From NCBI GenBank assembly GCA_963556145.1, contig OY744471.1, positions 1,233,590 to 1,297,589 on the forward strand: 64,000 bases of DNA, written 5' to 3'. This document shows, in pieces, positions 21,959-33,649 of this stretch. The translations under genes and the position numbers were made by a program. Under the pieces are notes generated by a model that was not told where the DNA came from, made no database searches, and was given only the letters and a program-made list of their open reading frames with translations. Numbering within the stretch: the first letter of the stretch is position 1; each line of letters starts with the position of its first letter. The DNA comes from Hygrocybe punicea. Its lineage: Eukaryota; Basidiomycota; Agaricomycetes; Agaricales; Hygrophoraceae.

Positions 21959-22994
21959 GGGGATTGCAATCGAAGTAGTGTAAACACGTGTAAATACAAC
22001 AGAAGAGTATACCCTAGGATGGTCACCGCCATCACTCACATTATCTGAGTCATTGTCATCTTCTTCGTCACTAATAGTATATTTGCGTTTGCCTGTCCTC
22101 CTCGCTGTTATCGCGACGAGCTCCCTGATTCCGGTTCAGCCGGCAAAATTGGTTTGCTTTGGGGTGATCGTTCAATTGAGAGGATATAACGATCGTCATT
22201 AGAGCCCACGCAACGAGCGTAAAGGACTGAGGGCGAGCGAATTGTGATGGAGCTGTGCACGTGGGCATGCAGGAATGTAGAGGTCCATTCTGAAAAAGTC
22301 ACATGGTTAGACGATATAAACTATCAGATTCTGTACACTCATCCATTGAATTCTTTATAAACAACATGGACAGCTGCAAGGGAGTCCTTCCATCCATAAA
22401 CAAGACAAATTTGGTGTCCTTACACTCTGACTGAGCGTGGCCCAATTACGGTGCCGAAAAGTGAGGAACCGGCAGGATGAAGGCATGCAATCATGAGTGA
22501 ATTTCTAGCTTTTCAAAGTCACGACATATTGAGTACAACCCGTCGATTTGGAAAGTGTGGAGGGAGAAATAATACATACCGGAGTGACACGGCGTAACGG
22601 TCGCGGGTAGTGGGAGGCGCCCAGGGCTGTGACAGGCGACAATCCGCTATACGGTGAGTGGTGACTGAGAAAAGGATAATCATTGGCTGGATGACAAAAA
22701 AAGACAGAGGTGTGGGGTGGGCCTTGTAGATCGTTGTCGAAACAGGGTCCGCCATGATTGGTCGTGAACAGAACGGAACTAGTACTGTAGTTCGCGTGTA
22801 TAGGCTTTAAAAAAATAACCACGGTCAGAAGGTGCGAATAAGTACGGTCACAACTAAGGCCTACGTACTACGTAGTGTTCGCCGCTTCCAATCATCTCAA
22901 GGATTCCTATGGTCAGTACGAGCCATTCTCCCATTCTCCACATAGGTGTTATTCCACAGCTCTCGCCCAAGACAACAATTCCCAGACAGTCTCC
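21959..22994. other. About 1 kb without a recognised gene
   Basis: Frames of 65-105 codons are open on the minus strand (for example 22822-22505), without domains. A 15-bp perfect palindrome lies at 22861-22875. Confidence 0.45.
22861..22875. promoter_or_regulatory. Perfect palindrome ctacgta-c-tacgtag
   Basis: A 7-bp inverted repeat around a single central base, containing two TACGTA cores. It lies 120 bp past the end of the dehalogenase gene. Could be a dimeric regulator site or chance. Confidence 0.3.
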
Positions 22995-24188
22995 TTAACC
23001 CACCTGAATATTACCGTTCAACTCCAAGATGGAAACCAACTCCAAAAATGAGTCAACGACGATATCCACCTCCCCCCCGTCCTTCTTCGCTCTCACTTCC
23101 CCGAGAATGGCTCCATCCTCGGCGGGGCGTCGAACATATATTGTCTTCATTCCGTTACTTGCCGCCGCACGGAGATCCGATATATGCGCCGCCACCATTG
23201 CGCACTTGGATGGCGGAAGGGAGAGGTGATGAGCAGCTCCGAGATATGTTACGGGATCGCTGGGGGGGAGAAAGGGGATTAGTCTCTTATTTAGTAACCG
23301 CAGGGAGTCCCCAAAAACGCACGGTTTATATGACCCAAACAATGCAGCGGAAAAAATTACATCCCACGGGAGATTGGCATGTTTGGCCTGGAAGGGGAGA
23401 GGTCGACAATCTTATGTGAACACCGCGAAACTGGAGTTCAGCCTTTAGTTCTGCACTAACCATGTCAACTAGCAGCCGCACATTGCCATTCGACAGTGTA
23501 GCAATGATCTTTTGCTTCTTCAACGCATATAATCCTTCCGTAGCATCGGGCCACCCTGAATATACAAGCCAGGATCATCACCGACACCTGTAAAAAAAGA
23601 CGTTGATGTTCCCACCATTTAATCGATGCCAGACAAGATTTATATCTTGGCGGTCTTCCTCGGTCCAGACAGATGCCAAATGCGACCAACGAGGGGACTC
23701 CAGCATGGAGTCCAATATCTGTCAGAGTTTTCAGCATAGGAAATTCGCGTGGGGAGTAAAAAGTACTTGTTCACCTCTCTGTGCATGACGTCGACATTGA
23801 GGGTACCCCGCCCGCCTGCCGCAACACGGTGCCTGTCCATTTGAATTCAATTCCAAGGCCAACTTGGAACGAACTCAGGCCTTGAAGAACGTACGTGCTT
23901 TCGATGTAGCCTTGTCGCCATTCCCTTGCAAACGCTCCCCAGTCTTCGGAATCTATGAATGGGATGTAACCGTGACAACAATCTTCTAGCGTAATCGCAC
24001 CACGAACCGTCAAGGTTCTTCCTTGTAGCAAAGCTTCGAAGTTCCCCAGAGACAGTGCCAAACCAGTCAACCACTGTCCCAAATACATCAAAAATCAGCG
24101 CTTCTACTTTGCCATCCAAAGCGGTCGTCGATGGGATTGATTCGAAGGAGTTTGCAGTGAGGTCGACTTGATTGTGTCCGACCTCCAT
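22995..24188 (-). CDS. Haloacid dehalogenase, type II-like (HAD superfamily, 274 aa)
   Basis: HAD-fold hydrolase of the L-2-haloacid dehalogenase-like group. Seven exons, 24188-24008, 23952-23895, 23832-23775, 23718-23616, 23555-23461, 23387-23323 and 23259-22995, all GT-AG and phase-consistent, sum to 274 residues. Motif I ALIFDVFGTVVDW carries the nucleophile Asp (about residue 36); the cap follows (DWGAFAREWRQGY, LNLVWHRLNGWPD-like text here INLVWHRLNGWPD); motif II is ATLSNGN; the motif III Lys is in SYKPDP; motif IV is AAHISDLRAAASNGM. All catalytic positions look intact. The real substrate in fungi is unknown. Shares the 24.19-24.29 kb gap as promoter; the next minus-strand gene ends just upstream at 24290. 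Confidence 0.92.
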
Positions 24189-24289
24189 GGGGTCAATATA
24201 TAAGGATTGTTGTTGAGAAGTAACTTTACTACAGTAACGAAGAAAATAAAAAATGTGATACCGTAAATGTGTTGGAGCGAAATTATGCA

Positions 24290-27200
24290 TCATAGGAGAG
24301 AACCTAGAGCAGCTACAATTGCTCTCTCTACATCGTCTTCCCCTAAGCTTATAAACCCAGATGGTTGACCCTCCAGTTTTCTTGGGTGTGATCCAGTGTC
24401 AACATTGCCAACATCACTACTGGACCCATCATAGTCACTGGGTAATGTGAGTGTTAAACTGCCCGTCGAGAATGCCGGTGAAGGAGAACGAGGGCGATAA
24501 AGTTCGGCGGGTGCATAAAGACATGACTTTTTGCCGATATAAAAGCGTACAGTCGACGGGTCCGCAGATTTGCGTTTCCCTTTGCTTTCGTAGGTTGAAG
24601 AGGGATCCAGATCACGTACACGCTTTATACCCCACCACTCTTGCGCCTTGCCCACAAAAACACGTCGCTTCTGTGGCTTGAGAGGCCTTGTTGCGACATC
24701 TGTTCGTGTTGGCCGAGCGACAACCATCCGATCATCGCCGTCGTTGCCCACGAAAGCTTTCCCAACCCTTTCTCCTGTGAGCCCGTACACAGTTCCCCAA
24801 AATTTGGTGGCATTGGCAACGATGGCCGGATTCACAGGTGGGAGTGCCATGATCGACTTCTTAGGGCCTGTTTGCCGCTTCTTCCGAGCACCAGTACTGC
24901 GCGTATTGGTGGTATATGGGATCCTGTCAATAGCATCGTTGGTACGTTCCCCGATGTATACCTCTCCACGTTTACGGGTGCATTGAGTGCACCTGCAAGT
25001 GTTGTCGCACCAAGGACAAACGAAAGACGGATTATTAACAATAAACGAGATGTCTGGGTATCTGGAACGACCTGATTCAGCCTGGGCAATTAGCATAGAA
25101 TGACTCCCCAATTCTCACACCTTTTGCTGATGCAGTGATTGCAGAAGAGCTTCCCACAAGGGTCGCCATTTGCTTTCGTTCCACTACATTTCATCTTTTC
25201 TCGCCATGTAGTACTCCTGCAATGGTGGCAAAACGTAAAACTTGTCCCTTTAGGTAAATCCGAAGCCCGCCCACGCTTAACAGATTTTGGCAGAGGCTCT
25301 GTTTTAGTTTCAGCACTCCCCTGCGAAGTTCGGTCCAACGTGATTGCGCGTGAACTGGGCCCCTCAGCCGACAAATTGCTCCAGAAGCGCGATTTCTTTG
25401 GGGGTACAGGGCCAAAGTCGCTATCATCCGAATCTGAAGAATTCTGTTCCTCCGCATCCTCATCCTCATCCTGGTCCCAATCCGAATAAAGGTCCAATTG
25501 GTCTGTGACGACCATGTCAGCCTTGACGGGCGCACGCGATATGCGCTTGGATGCGACGCGAGTCCGAACCAGTGATGTCGGCAGGCGCTGTTGTGAGGCA
25601 GACGATAGAACTCCCTGGAAGGGCTTCTTGACAGTTATGACCGGTGAGGGTGATCGTGAGAGGGAGGGCGATGGAGAGGGAGCCTGAGGTTCTGCAACAA
25701 CGCCGCCCAATAATAATGATGGGTCAATGGTCCCATTTCCCATATACCCGCCTGGAGAATCTCCACCACCATCTTCAGATGACACGGTGGGGTGCCCGTC
25801 GTCTTTGTTTAACAACCAGGGATTAGTGAGAGTGCCTCCGCAGGTGGCGATTTCTTCCGTATCACTGGGCCCGGAAAGGAAGGGATTGATATTGTCATTG
25901 GCCGAAGGCGAAAGAGAACTATTGTCTTTCGCATGCTGGAACCCCATATGCGACCCGATCGGGGTCTCCGTTGAAACAAACGACATTGACAAGTCAAGGG
26001 TCCCTTCAGACGGGAAAGTGCTTATCTCTTCAGGTACAGAGTCACCACCCGGAGCAATCACCCCAAGGTCTTCTTCAAATGGAGTCTGAACTAGGCCACC
26101 GCCAGCGGGAAGAGAAACTGCGGCAGCAGCAGTTCCACGACCGAGATTGTTAAAGTAATGATCCATGTCTGTGTCTAGATCGGCACTCATCAAATTAAGA
26201 TCAACACTCAAACTTGGAGGAGACAAAGGTGGGTGGAAACGAGGACTATGGTTACCGTTCTCAACGGCCTTCCTCTTGCCCAGACCTTTTGCCGAAGGCT
26301 GAAAGTCCATTAGTGGCGCGTTGTATTCGGCGCGAGTGCGTTTAGTGGCTGGCGAGTTTGAGGACGATATTCGACTTCGATTCGGACGGGGAGAAGCTGT
26401 TTGCAGTTCAGAATTGGTCTGTAGCACTGGAGTCTCGCTCTTGGTGTGAAATCCCTCGTCCAGTGAGATCTCATCACCAGAGGAAGGAGACGATGCGAGA
26501 TGAGGAAATATAAATCGAGGTCCATTTAAAACAGGCAGAGGCTTTACCTGGGCAAATCCTGAATCATCGTAAGGTGGCTTGTAGTCATTCGGCTGCAAAT
26601 GACGCGTAGAGGAGACGAGTGCGGCGTACGAAGGTGGAGGTAGGTCCATGGGATCCACGGCGTCGAAGGGAAGACGCGGGGAAGACTGGGCATGATCATG
26701 AAAAGGAGAAGTGGGTGTGATGGGCTGTTTGGAGGCGAATGGACTTTCGCTTGGGACATGAGGGATTCTGGCTTGAATTTTCGATTTTTTTGTACGTGTC
26801 TCTCTGTCAGTTCGTGCTTTACCACTGCTTTGATAAGAGTGCTTGCGCTTCAAGGATCCTGTAGCACGGGAACGGTCGTGCTCGGGTCTGACATAAGCGC
26901 CTATGCTAGCGTTATGCTGCAAGGCAGCCTTGAGCGCGTCCCCGACAGAAGCGTGTACCCGGACGAATGAATCTTTATTGTTCTTTACGGTATTGTTCTT
27001 TACGGCCAAGCTGGATAAATGGACAGGCCGGTAGTCACGCTTGCCCAAACCCGCCGGGAATGGTGGTATAGCAACGTGAGATAGTCTCGGATTCTTAGGC
27101 CTCCGCGGTAGCGGTCGTGGTGGGGGTGTGAACAGGGATTCAGATGGAAATGCGGGGGCTGACGATGGCGAGGACGGTGGCGACAAGCGTGATCGCTCTT

Positions 27201-27667
27201 GACGCAGTGACGCCGTATGGCTTCGAATAGGATGATATGGCGAGTTAGGTGACGACATCGCGGGACGCTGATGATGAAGGTTAGAGAGTTATGCCACGAG
27301 AGTATAACATCGCGCTATGCAAAACAATTATGACAGCCCACGATGCAGATTCTTTGCAGGAGGGTGATGTGAAGAGTTGAACAACAGGTAGACTCACTAA
27401 AATCGCGTCAATGCACATTTCTTCTGTCTCGTCTTCTCCGTCTGCGTCGTCGTCCGTAAGGTGTATCACTCCTCCTGCGGGGAGGACATGAGGTACGAGA
27501 ACAGCTCCTTCCTTAAATGTATCGGTTGGATGGCTAACCAGCTTGTCAGCCTCTGTAGAAGAACCCTGCCCATGGGCTGGGGGCGAAACGCCGTATTGGT
27601 TGACAAGTGGTAGTTGAGTACGAGGCTGAAACGTTGAAAAAGAGCCTTCCAATGTGAAATGATCCAT
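24290..27667 (-). CDS. Zinc-finger protein with zf-4CXXC_R1 (CDCA7-like) domain (about 1062 aa)
   Basis: Large nuclear-type protein. Model: 27667-27398, 27267-25121, 25061-24290; the junctions keep frame and give about 1062 residues. The N-terminal 700 residues are disordered, Ser/Pro-rich, with basic patches and acidic runs (DQDEDEDAEEQNSSDSDDSD). The conserved zinc finger lies at about residues 775-845: CHHC, CGKLFCNHCISKRYPDISF, FVCPWCDNTCRCTQCTRKRG; the KR-YPDISF joint is restored by the 59-nt intron (25062-25120). This domain is that of CDCA7/R1, known in animals and plants to recruit the remodeller HELLS for DNA methylation. The C-terminal 250 residues are basic, unknown. An internal ATG at 27258 could be an alternative start. 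Confidence 0.85.
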
Positions 27668-27786
27668 CTTGTCTGCTCGGTTAGTGCTCCACTAAGAAGG
27701 TACTGTGCAAGAACCAATTACCGCTGAAACGGACCGAGGCCTTCCATTAGACTGTGCCGGTATATTAACGGTCGTAATTCCGTCCA

Positions 27787-28110
27787 TCACATTTGATACA
27801 GTAGTTTGAGGTAAGCTAGACTGTAGAATATCGTGAGTGTTGGGCCCTTTGAAAGAAGTGTGAGGCGACGAGACAAACGCGCCTTTGCTGTGGAAAATTC
27901 CTTTAGAGCAGATGTTACATTGTATTCTCCCCGTTTCGCCCTTTTTGTTGCGTGTTGTGCATCTGGAGGCCTTGATACTGGTGCCGCCTTGTCAGAGGAC
28001 GAAGTGGAGAGTTTGGGTGGAGACAAGCGATTGTACGGATCTTGATTCCCAAGCTGAAGGCTGTATTTGCCGTCCCAATTTGCCAGCTCTGATATGCTGT
28101 AGCCAGCCAT
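27787..28110 (-). CDS. Possible upstream exon(s) of the zf-4CXXC_R1 gene, or a separate small ORF
   Basis: ATG at 28110 opens MAGYSISELANWDGKYSLQL, then a basic region (KRAKRGEYNVTSALKEFSTA) that looks coding. Following sequence on the same strand (about 27818-27729) reads SSLPQTTVSNVMDGITTVN and could splice in frame to the exon at 27667, but the needed introns are too short or lack a good donor. So joining it to the zinc-finger gene is unproven. Confidence 0.35.
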   Translation of the reverse strand: MAGYSISELANWDGKYSLQLGNQDPYNRLSPPKLSTSSSDKAAPVSRPPDAQHATKRAKRGEYNVTSALKEFSTAKARLSRRLTLLSKGPTLTIFYSLAYLKLLYQM

Positions 28111-29189
28111 TTAGGCCGGGTAAGAAACGTTTGCCCAAGATAAGGCCCAAACTTGTGAGTGTCGCGCACTGCGATTTTCCTGAGCGGCGAGTCGCGTCTC
28201 GGTGACTACCGAACGTATTGGAAGTCCGAATTGTATTTGAAATATATACCATACAGCGAAGAAACTACTGGCAAGTAATTGCCGGCAGTAGCTCTACCAT
28301 AGTACTCAAAACTATCACGTTGCCATTAATGCGTAGCACTGGCGAGGCGGATGAACTGGTGTCCAGGGTAGATTTGAGGCTGTAACAGCCCAACTAAGCC
28401 AAAACTAAGAGAAGATGAAGTAGTAAGAAGGCGGAACGATATCGTCATTAATATTGATGCTTGGGGAATGGGCATCGGCGGGGGAAAACTCACGAGACGA
28501 TTTTGACCTTGAGGATTATAATTATAAATTCGCCGTGGGGGATGGACTGAGTTTCAGGTTAAAGGATAGGTCGCCTTAACTTCAGAAAAGATAAGGCGCC
28601 ATTATCATTAGATGAAGGCGGTTGACTAGTCGTCCTGCCAAAGGTCTTGCTGAAGAAGAGTTGGAACCAACACAAATGTGTGAAGGAGTTATGGATTTGT
28701 TTACAGCCAAGTCAGGAGGTATCGCTGCTTGGAATCGGAGTTCGGCACCAAGGACCCAATGCAGAGAGGGTTGACACCGTGCTTTAGTGGTTGAGGTCGA
28801 TGAGGAGCTATTGCTCGCTCGTTCCCTGTGTTCATTCATAAGACTTTGGAGTTATCGAAAAATAAAGGTTCGAGTGCATTGAAGATGGGCACTGTACTAG
28901 ATGGTTCATCTTTGTTGCTTCTGCTGCGAGCCATGGTGTAAATTGCCAGTAATGGTGTTGACGTCGTTGAGCAGGAAGCCTGAAATCCGGATCCTGCGGC
29001 GCTCATTAACGGTCCCCTTTACATACCTACAATTATTGGCAATTGCAAGAAGAGCCGCTGCCGCTCCATTGCCCGAGCGTAGTATCTGGCTGGTGTTCCC
29101 GTGTCCATTGGAGGGGAATGGCATCTGCATGCTGCACACTCCAGAGTGCTGTTGAGTAGCATCAATGATGATGATTCTGAATACTCACT
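28111..29189. other. No gene recognised
   Basis: Short frames on both strands (28839-28582 minus, 28901-29155 plus) without domains. Likely promoter of the zinc-finger gene on the left and decayed sequence on the right. Confidence 0.4.
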
Positions 29190-29640
29190 ACGGTACCTGC
29201 GGTCTAACCGCTCGGATGAATGCTTGTTTGAAAGTTTGGTGCCTGGTTAAAGCGAGTCTAGCTGTTTCAAGTTGCTCCTTGGCACTAGGACATCCTCACT
29301 GCCCTAGGGGCAGTATCAAGTTCCACGATCGAGTGAAGGCCTGTTGACCCGATTTCCTTTACCTTTCTCGAGGCGTTGGCTACTTGGATTGGATTTGCAA
29401 CATTCTGGTGGGTTATAGGCTTACATGTCACGGTATAGCTTCGTCGAGGTTTATTTTCGTGGCCAATTCTACATGGATCGTCGTTTGCTTGCTTGTGTGA
29501 TGTCACAACTATTCCTAGCTGCTAGATTTTTAACCATACACTCTTTTACACTCTCTCATCTCAATTGCGAGTCTTCGTGTCTATTACTGGTTATCTCGAG
29601 CCTCTACCTGGGGAAGTGGGAGGGGAACATTCACGAGACG
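29190..29640 (+). pseudogene. Decayed duplicate of the membrane-protein gene at 31560
   Basis: Two blocks match the downstream gene by eye. 29193-29225 (acctgcggtctaacc, cggatgaat-cttg) matches its 5' flank at 31200-31245, and about 29372-29610 matches coding and intron-1 sequence at about 31832-32090 (ggcgttggctact, gattgga, gcttgcttg-gtg-tgtcacaact, gagtcttc, tactggttatctc). Reading frame is lost through indels; the signal peptide and the serine-rich/TM part are missing. It is a degenerate tandem copy about 2.4 kb upstream of the intact one. Confidence 0.75.
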
Positions 29641-29794
29641 GCTTCGGCCTTGCAGTGCTCTGGGTGAATAAATTCGCAGAAGTGCTCGCCTCCGAAATCG
29701 GGAGTTGAGTTGCATGGTGAGAGACGAACTCTTGTATAAATGGACCAGGGTATCCGTGCAATAGAGGGAGCCATGCACGCACAAACTGACCCTG

Positions 29795-30731
29795 TCAGTC
29801 GTTGGGGACAGTGTCATCAGAACCAAGATTTTGTGTAGTCTCCGTTGCAACTGGAGGCTCAGCCATCAACATCCTCTGGCCAGAAAATTTCCCGAGAAGC
29901 ATCTCGACGTCGCTGTGTCGGTGTTGACTTTGATAGAGATTTGCGAGAGTCCGCACTATTTCCAGCGTATCTGGATGTTCATCCTCAAGCTTCTTCATGC
30001 CAGTCAAGGCCCGCTTGAGAGAAAACTCAGCATCGTTGAACCGTTTTTGTGACCGGTAAACGTCTGCCAACTTGTGCACCGTCCTCAGTGTCTCTGGGTG
30101 ATCGGCCCCAATTTGCTTCTCCATACCGGTAAGTGCCTGAATTAACAACGCCTCAGCCTCCTTCCATCGTCCCTGGCAATGGTAAACAACTGCAAGCGAT
30201 GCTTGCGCCCACAAGGTGTCTGGATGCCCTGCCTCGATTTTCTCCATGACCCCCAGCGACCGCATCAACGAATCCTCCGCCTCGGCGTACCGGCCTTGGT
30301 GTCGGAGGACATTCGCAAGAGCAGTTTGTGTCCAGAGGGTATTTGCATGCTTAGTCCCCAGCTGTTTCTCCCTGCCGTCCAGCGCCTGGATAAACAATGC
30401 CTCTGCTTCATAAGGCTGATTTTGCAAACCGCAACTTGAACGCCAACTGCGATTTTCCGATTCCATGCATTCCATAGATCACACAACGAGTTGGCACGTC
30501 ACCTTGGGTTTCATCCAGAATGTGTTCGATGTGAGCCAGTTCCCTCTCTCGCCCAATAAAATGAATAGAAAGAAGATCAACAGGTGCGTCGTTGAAAGAC
30601 AAGGACAATGGTAGCTTGCTGGACGAACAGCCCCTCTGGCCGAACGAAAAGAAAGTGTACTGGTTATTGATTTGATCTCTGCCAACCTGGTTGTATGTGC
30701 TGTATCGTGCATCGACTCCGTGGGTGGTCAT
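29795..30731 (-). pseudogene. NLR relic: N-terminus and P-loop fused to TPR repeats, NB-ARC core lost
   Basis: Start at 30731. The frame reads YNQVGRDQINNQY (a GRDQ motif typical of mushroom NLR N-termini), then FIGRERELAHIEHIL and the P-loop YGMHGIGKSQLAFKL, and stops at 30408. A second frame, overlapping from about 30475, continues at once with 42-residue tetratricopeptide units (EAEALFIQALDGREKQLG, TKHANTLWTQTALANVLRHQ, GHPDTLWAQASLAVVYHCQG, HPETLRTVHKLADVYRS, HPDTLEIVRTLANLYQS), stop at 29795. In intact NB-ARC-TPR proteins roughly 250-300 residues (Walker B, RNBS, GLPL, MHD) lie between P-loop and TPRs; here they are deleted and the joint is out of frame, with no intron long enough to explain it. 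Related receptors detect non-self or trigger cell death; this copy could not cycle nucleotide. Confidence 0.75.
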
Positions 30732-31559
30732 TGTGCCATGGGGAAATGGCAGTCGGTAAGCACTATGATCGCGAAATGCAGAAAATGATGGGCTCGATGC
30801 TTCAGAGAAGAATGCTCTAGCGTGCAGCGACGACTCAAAGGTCAGCGCCTCAACAGGCGCCAAATGCACTCGGATGTGAGAGAAGATTACGGAGACCCAT
30901 TGGGCGCCCTCGAACAGAAAACCTGCCTCTGCGTCCCGGAGGTCCGTTTGCAAAATGTTATCAGGATGCTCAATACTCAGTGCTCAACGAGCACAACATT
31001 TAAACGTTTAAATTTTTAAACGTTTGATGGTGCGTCTATACGTGTTCACAGACAAAGGACCGGGTGAATTTCCTCTATTGCAGGTGTAATCGGTCAATAT
31101 GGGATCGTATCCCACTGGCACGCCACATATTTTCCACTGGTCTACATACTCGACATCGCAGACTCCAGAATCCAGATTAATAATGATTCTCACTTTGATA
31201 CCTGCGGTCTAACCGTTCACGCGCTCACGGATGAATTCTTGTTGAAATTTTGTGAGAACTTTCTAACACTGACAACCACTTGTTGGCCGCCATCTTCACG
31301 ACAGACTCGGATGTTCCACGCACTGACTCGGATGGAAGGCGGCCCGGGTCCACGAAAGCATCCGAGATAAAAACACGGTAGACCGTGTGAGTAATACCGT
31401 TGCACTCAAACACTTCGCCGCCTCAACCATAATGACCATGGTGAACATCAAGGGTTTTCCCATTAGGGCACGTAACCGCAAAAGTACGTGTGTTTGTTGC
31501 CTGACAGGACGCTGACAGTGTGAAATAATTATCAGTCCAGCTTCAATCCCACCACGTTA
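30732..31559. other. Promoter/5' flank between NLR relic and membrane-protein gene
   Basis: No gene recognised. Part of it (31200-31245) is the duplicated 5' flank described at 29190. A short AT palindrome (taaacgtttaaatttttaaacgtttga) lies at 31000-31026. Confidence 0.5.
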
Positions 31560-32983
31560 ATGATGCTTCCAACGCTGGCAACCGTGTTTTGGGCCGCCAT
31601 CGTCACAGTGCTGGGGCAAACCGTGCCACAAACGGCAGATGTTCCTCGGCCAACCCAAGGATATCGACCTCGCAATCTTCCAGATGGCGTCGACATTGTT
31701 TTTCCATTGTTGGTCGCTCAATGCGAACCCGTTCTCATTTATTACAACATTTCGAGTGAAAGTGGCATTACCGTGCTCTTGGACACAGCTAACTTGAGAA
31801 CCAACCTGCTCGTCTTCGAACTACTTCCTGGCGTTGGCTACTTTGATTGGATATGTAACATTCCCATGGGTTACAGCTTCAGTGCATGCATTGGTAGTTG
31901 TCAATATTACACTGTCCAACCTGGATCGTCTGCTTGCTTGGGTGGTGTCACAACTACCTATTCATACGCTTCCTACGCCGCGACGTATTTTCAATCCTAT
32001 ACTCAACAATCTCCCCATGGCAACTCTTTTTTCTCGCTCGTGCTTCAACAGTGAGTCTTCATGTTTACTGGTTATCTCTACCTCAATATTGGTTAGGTCT
32101 ACGATTCCCTTTCCCACAAGCTTGTTCCCCACAATCACTGCCAAGTGTGATCATTTTTTTGCCATACACACGAGAAGCTGACTCTCTACCCACAGTCCGG
32201 ACTTAGCTGTCGCTTCGAAAACCACCACTTCTACACTATTGTCTATGCTATCCTCCCCCGCCGCTTCTCCCCCGCCAGTGTCTTCCTCAGCAACCCCTTC
32301 TTCTCCCCCAGTGTCTCCCCATAAATTGAACAAAGCTGCCATTGCTGGTGGTGTCGTCGGTGGAGTTGCCGTCATCCTCGCTCTCATATTCATCTTTTTG
32401 TGGAAGCGTGGAAAATTCCGCTCTGACACGGATGCTGCACATCGTGGGAGTGAATTCACATCTATCATCCATCAAACGACCGCTCCGGACACACATTATG
32501 TCCCCTTCACTTTTTCTAGTAAGTATACAATGTCGTATCCTTCTTTTGCAATCTTTCAAAATATCACCAGATTCAGCGACGCAAACGTCAGGCAAATTCT
32601 CATCCTCAGCTTCCATTGCGCCTCCAGTAATCCCCAAACCTGAGCCTGTCGTGTTATCACACCATTTACCTGAGTCGTTAATCAACGAGGCAAGGTCAAA
32701 TGTCGCACCGCCTGCCAGCCAGCCGCAGCCACTCATCACCGTATCCGCTCGCGCACCGGACATATCATCACCTGACGTTCAAACGTCCATTTCCCTGCCT
32801 CAACCACAAACCACCGAGGTACGGAATGACGATCCAGATCTGGCAACTGTTCTCGGTGACGTCTTGCGCACGCGGTTGAGCGAGAGGGAGAGACAAGCCC
32901 TCGTTACGAATCTACTCACGCCAGGCCAGCCGAGGCCAGTTCACTTGACAAGGGAGAATTCACCACCACCGTATTCCGGATGA
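31560..32983 (+). CDS. Secreted/type I single-pass membrane protein, wall-sensor-like (408 aa)
   Basis: Exons 31560-32050, 32196-32518 and 32571-32983 join in frame (introns 145 and 52 nt) to 408 residues. N-terminal signal peptide (MMLPTLATVFWAAIVTVLG), a Cys-containing extracellular domain of about 140 residues with Tyr-rich end, a Ser/Pro/Thr linker (about residues 165-205), one transmembrane helix preceded by Gly (AAIAGGVVGGVAVILALIFI) followed by FLWKRGKF stop-transfer, and a 170-residue Pro/Ser-rich cytoplasmic tail ending PPPYSG. This plan matches Mid2/WSC-like sensors of fungi, but the extracellular domain is not one I can name. A decayed copy lies upstream at 29190-29640. Confidence 0.75.
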
Positions 32984-33649
32984 CACGATGTTCAATCTTT
33001 AAGGAATGGTGTTTCCCTTTTTTTTCTGTGTATGCTTGGTGTCCGTTTTTTGAGCTGCCGTTGGTTGTTGTCTGTTATGCTGTTGGTGTACCAGGGAAGC
33101 GCAACTTCACTCACACCGGCTCCACGGTCATTCCATTCCCCTGGCTAATCACCTTACCATCACGCTCTTCGTCATTCTGCGGTCAGCAACCTGCTACCAC
33201 AAGCTGTTGCACTTTGCCATTCCAGCCCTCCGGCCATTCCCTGGTTCAAACTATCAATACTTCGACCTGCCGTTCGAGTATTGCCTGCTCAAATTTTCCT
33301 TGACACAGTCGTTACTTCTTTCCCCATACTGGTTTTGTTGACACAGTCTTTACCCATTGAAACTATAAAATACACAATCGGAATTACTCAAATCTTAGAT
33401 CGGCTCCTTATTCTGACCTCATAGTAAATAGTGAAGAAGGGTCGGTTAACACCTAACTCTGACGGTTGCCAGTTCCGACTCTAATAGTTTCGCCTTTGCG
33501 CGTATTTTGCCTTTGCGCATATCCCTTTTTTACACTCGAGTTACCCGACGGTCATATATTGTGCAACAAGATCTTACGGAGGGTTGCCCACTTCAAGTGA
33601 GCTTTATACACAAAGTTGAACGGCATACTGACGAAAAAAATGTTCGCTG
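32984..33649. other. 3' flank and promoter, no gene recognised
   Basis: T-rich 3' region of the membrane protein gene, then AT-rich sequence. A short direct repeat (tttgcgc-tattttgcctttgcgc) near 33490-33520. Confidence 0.5.

Noticed and set aside
26975..27006. Short tandem repeat ttctttacggtattg in the zinc-finger gene
   Set aside because: It encodes a repeated VKNN in a disordered region; ordinary coding slippage.
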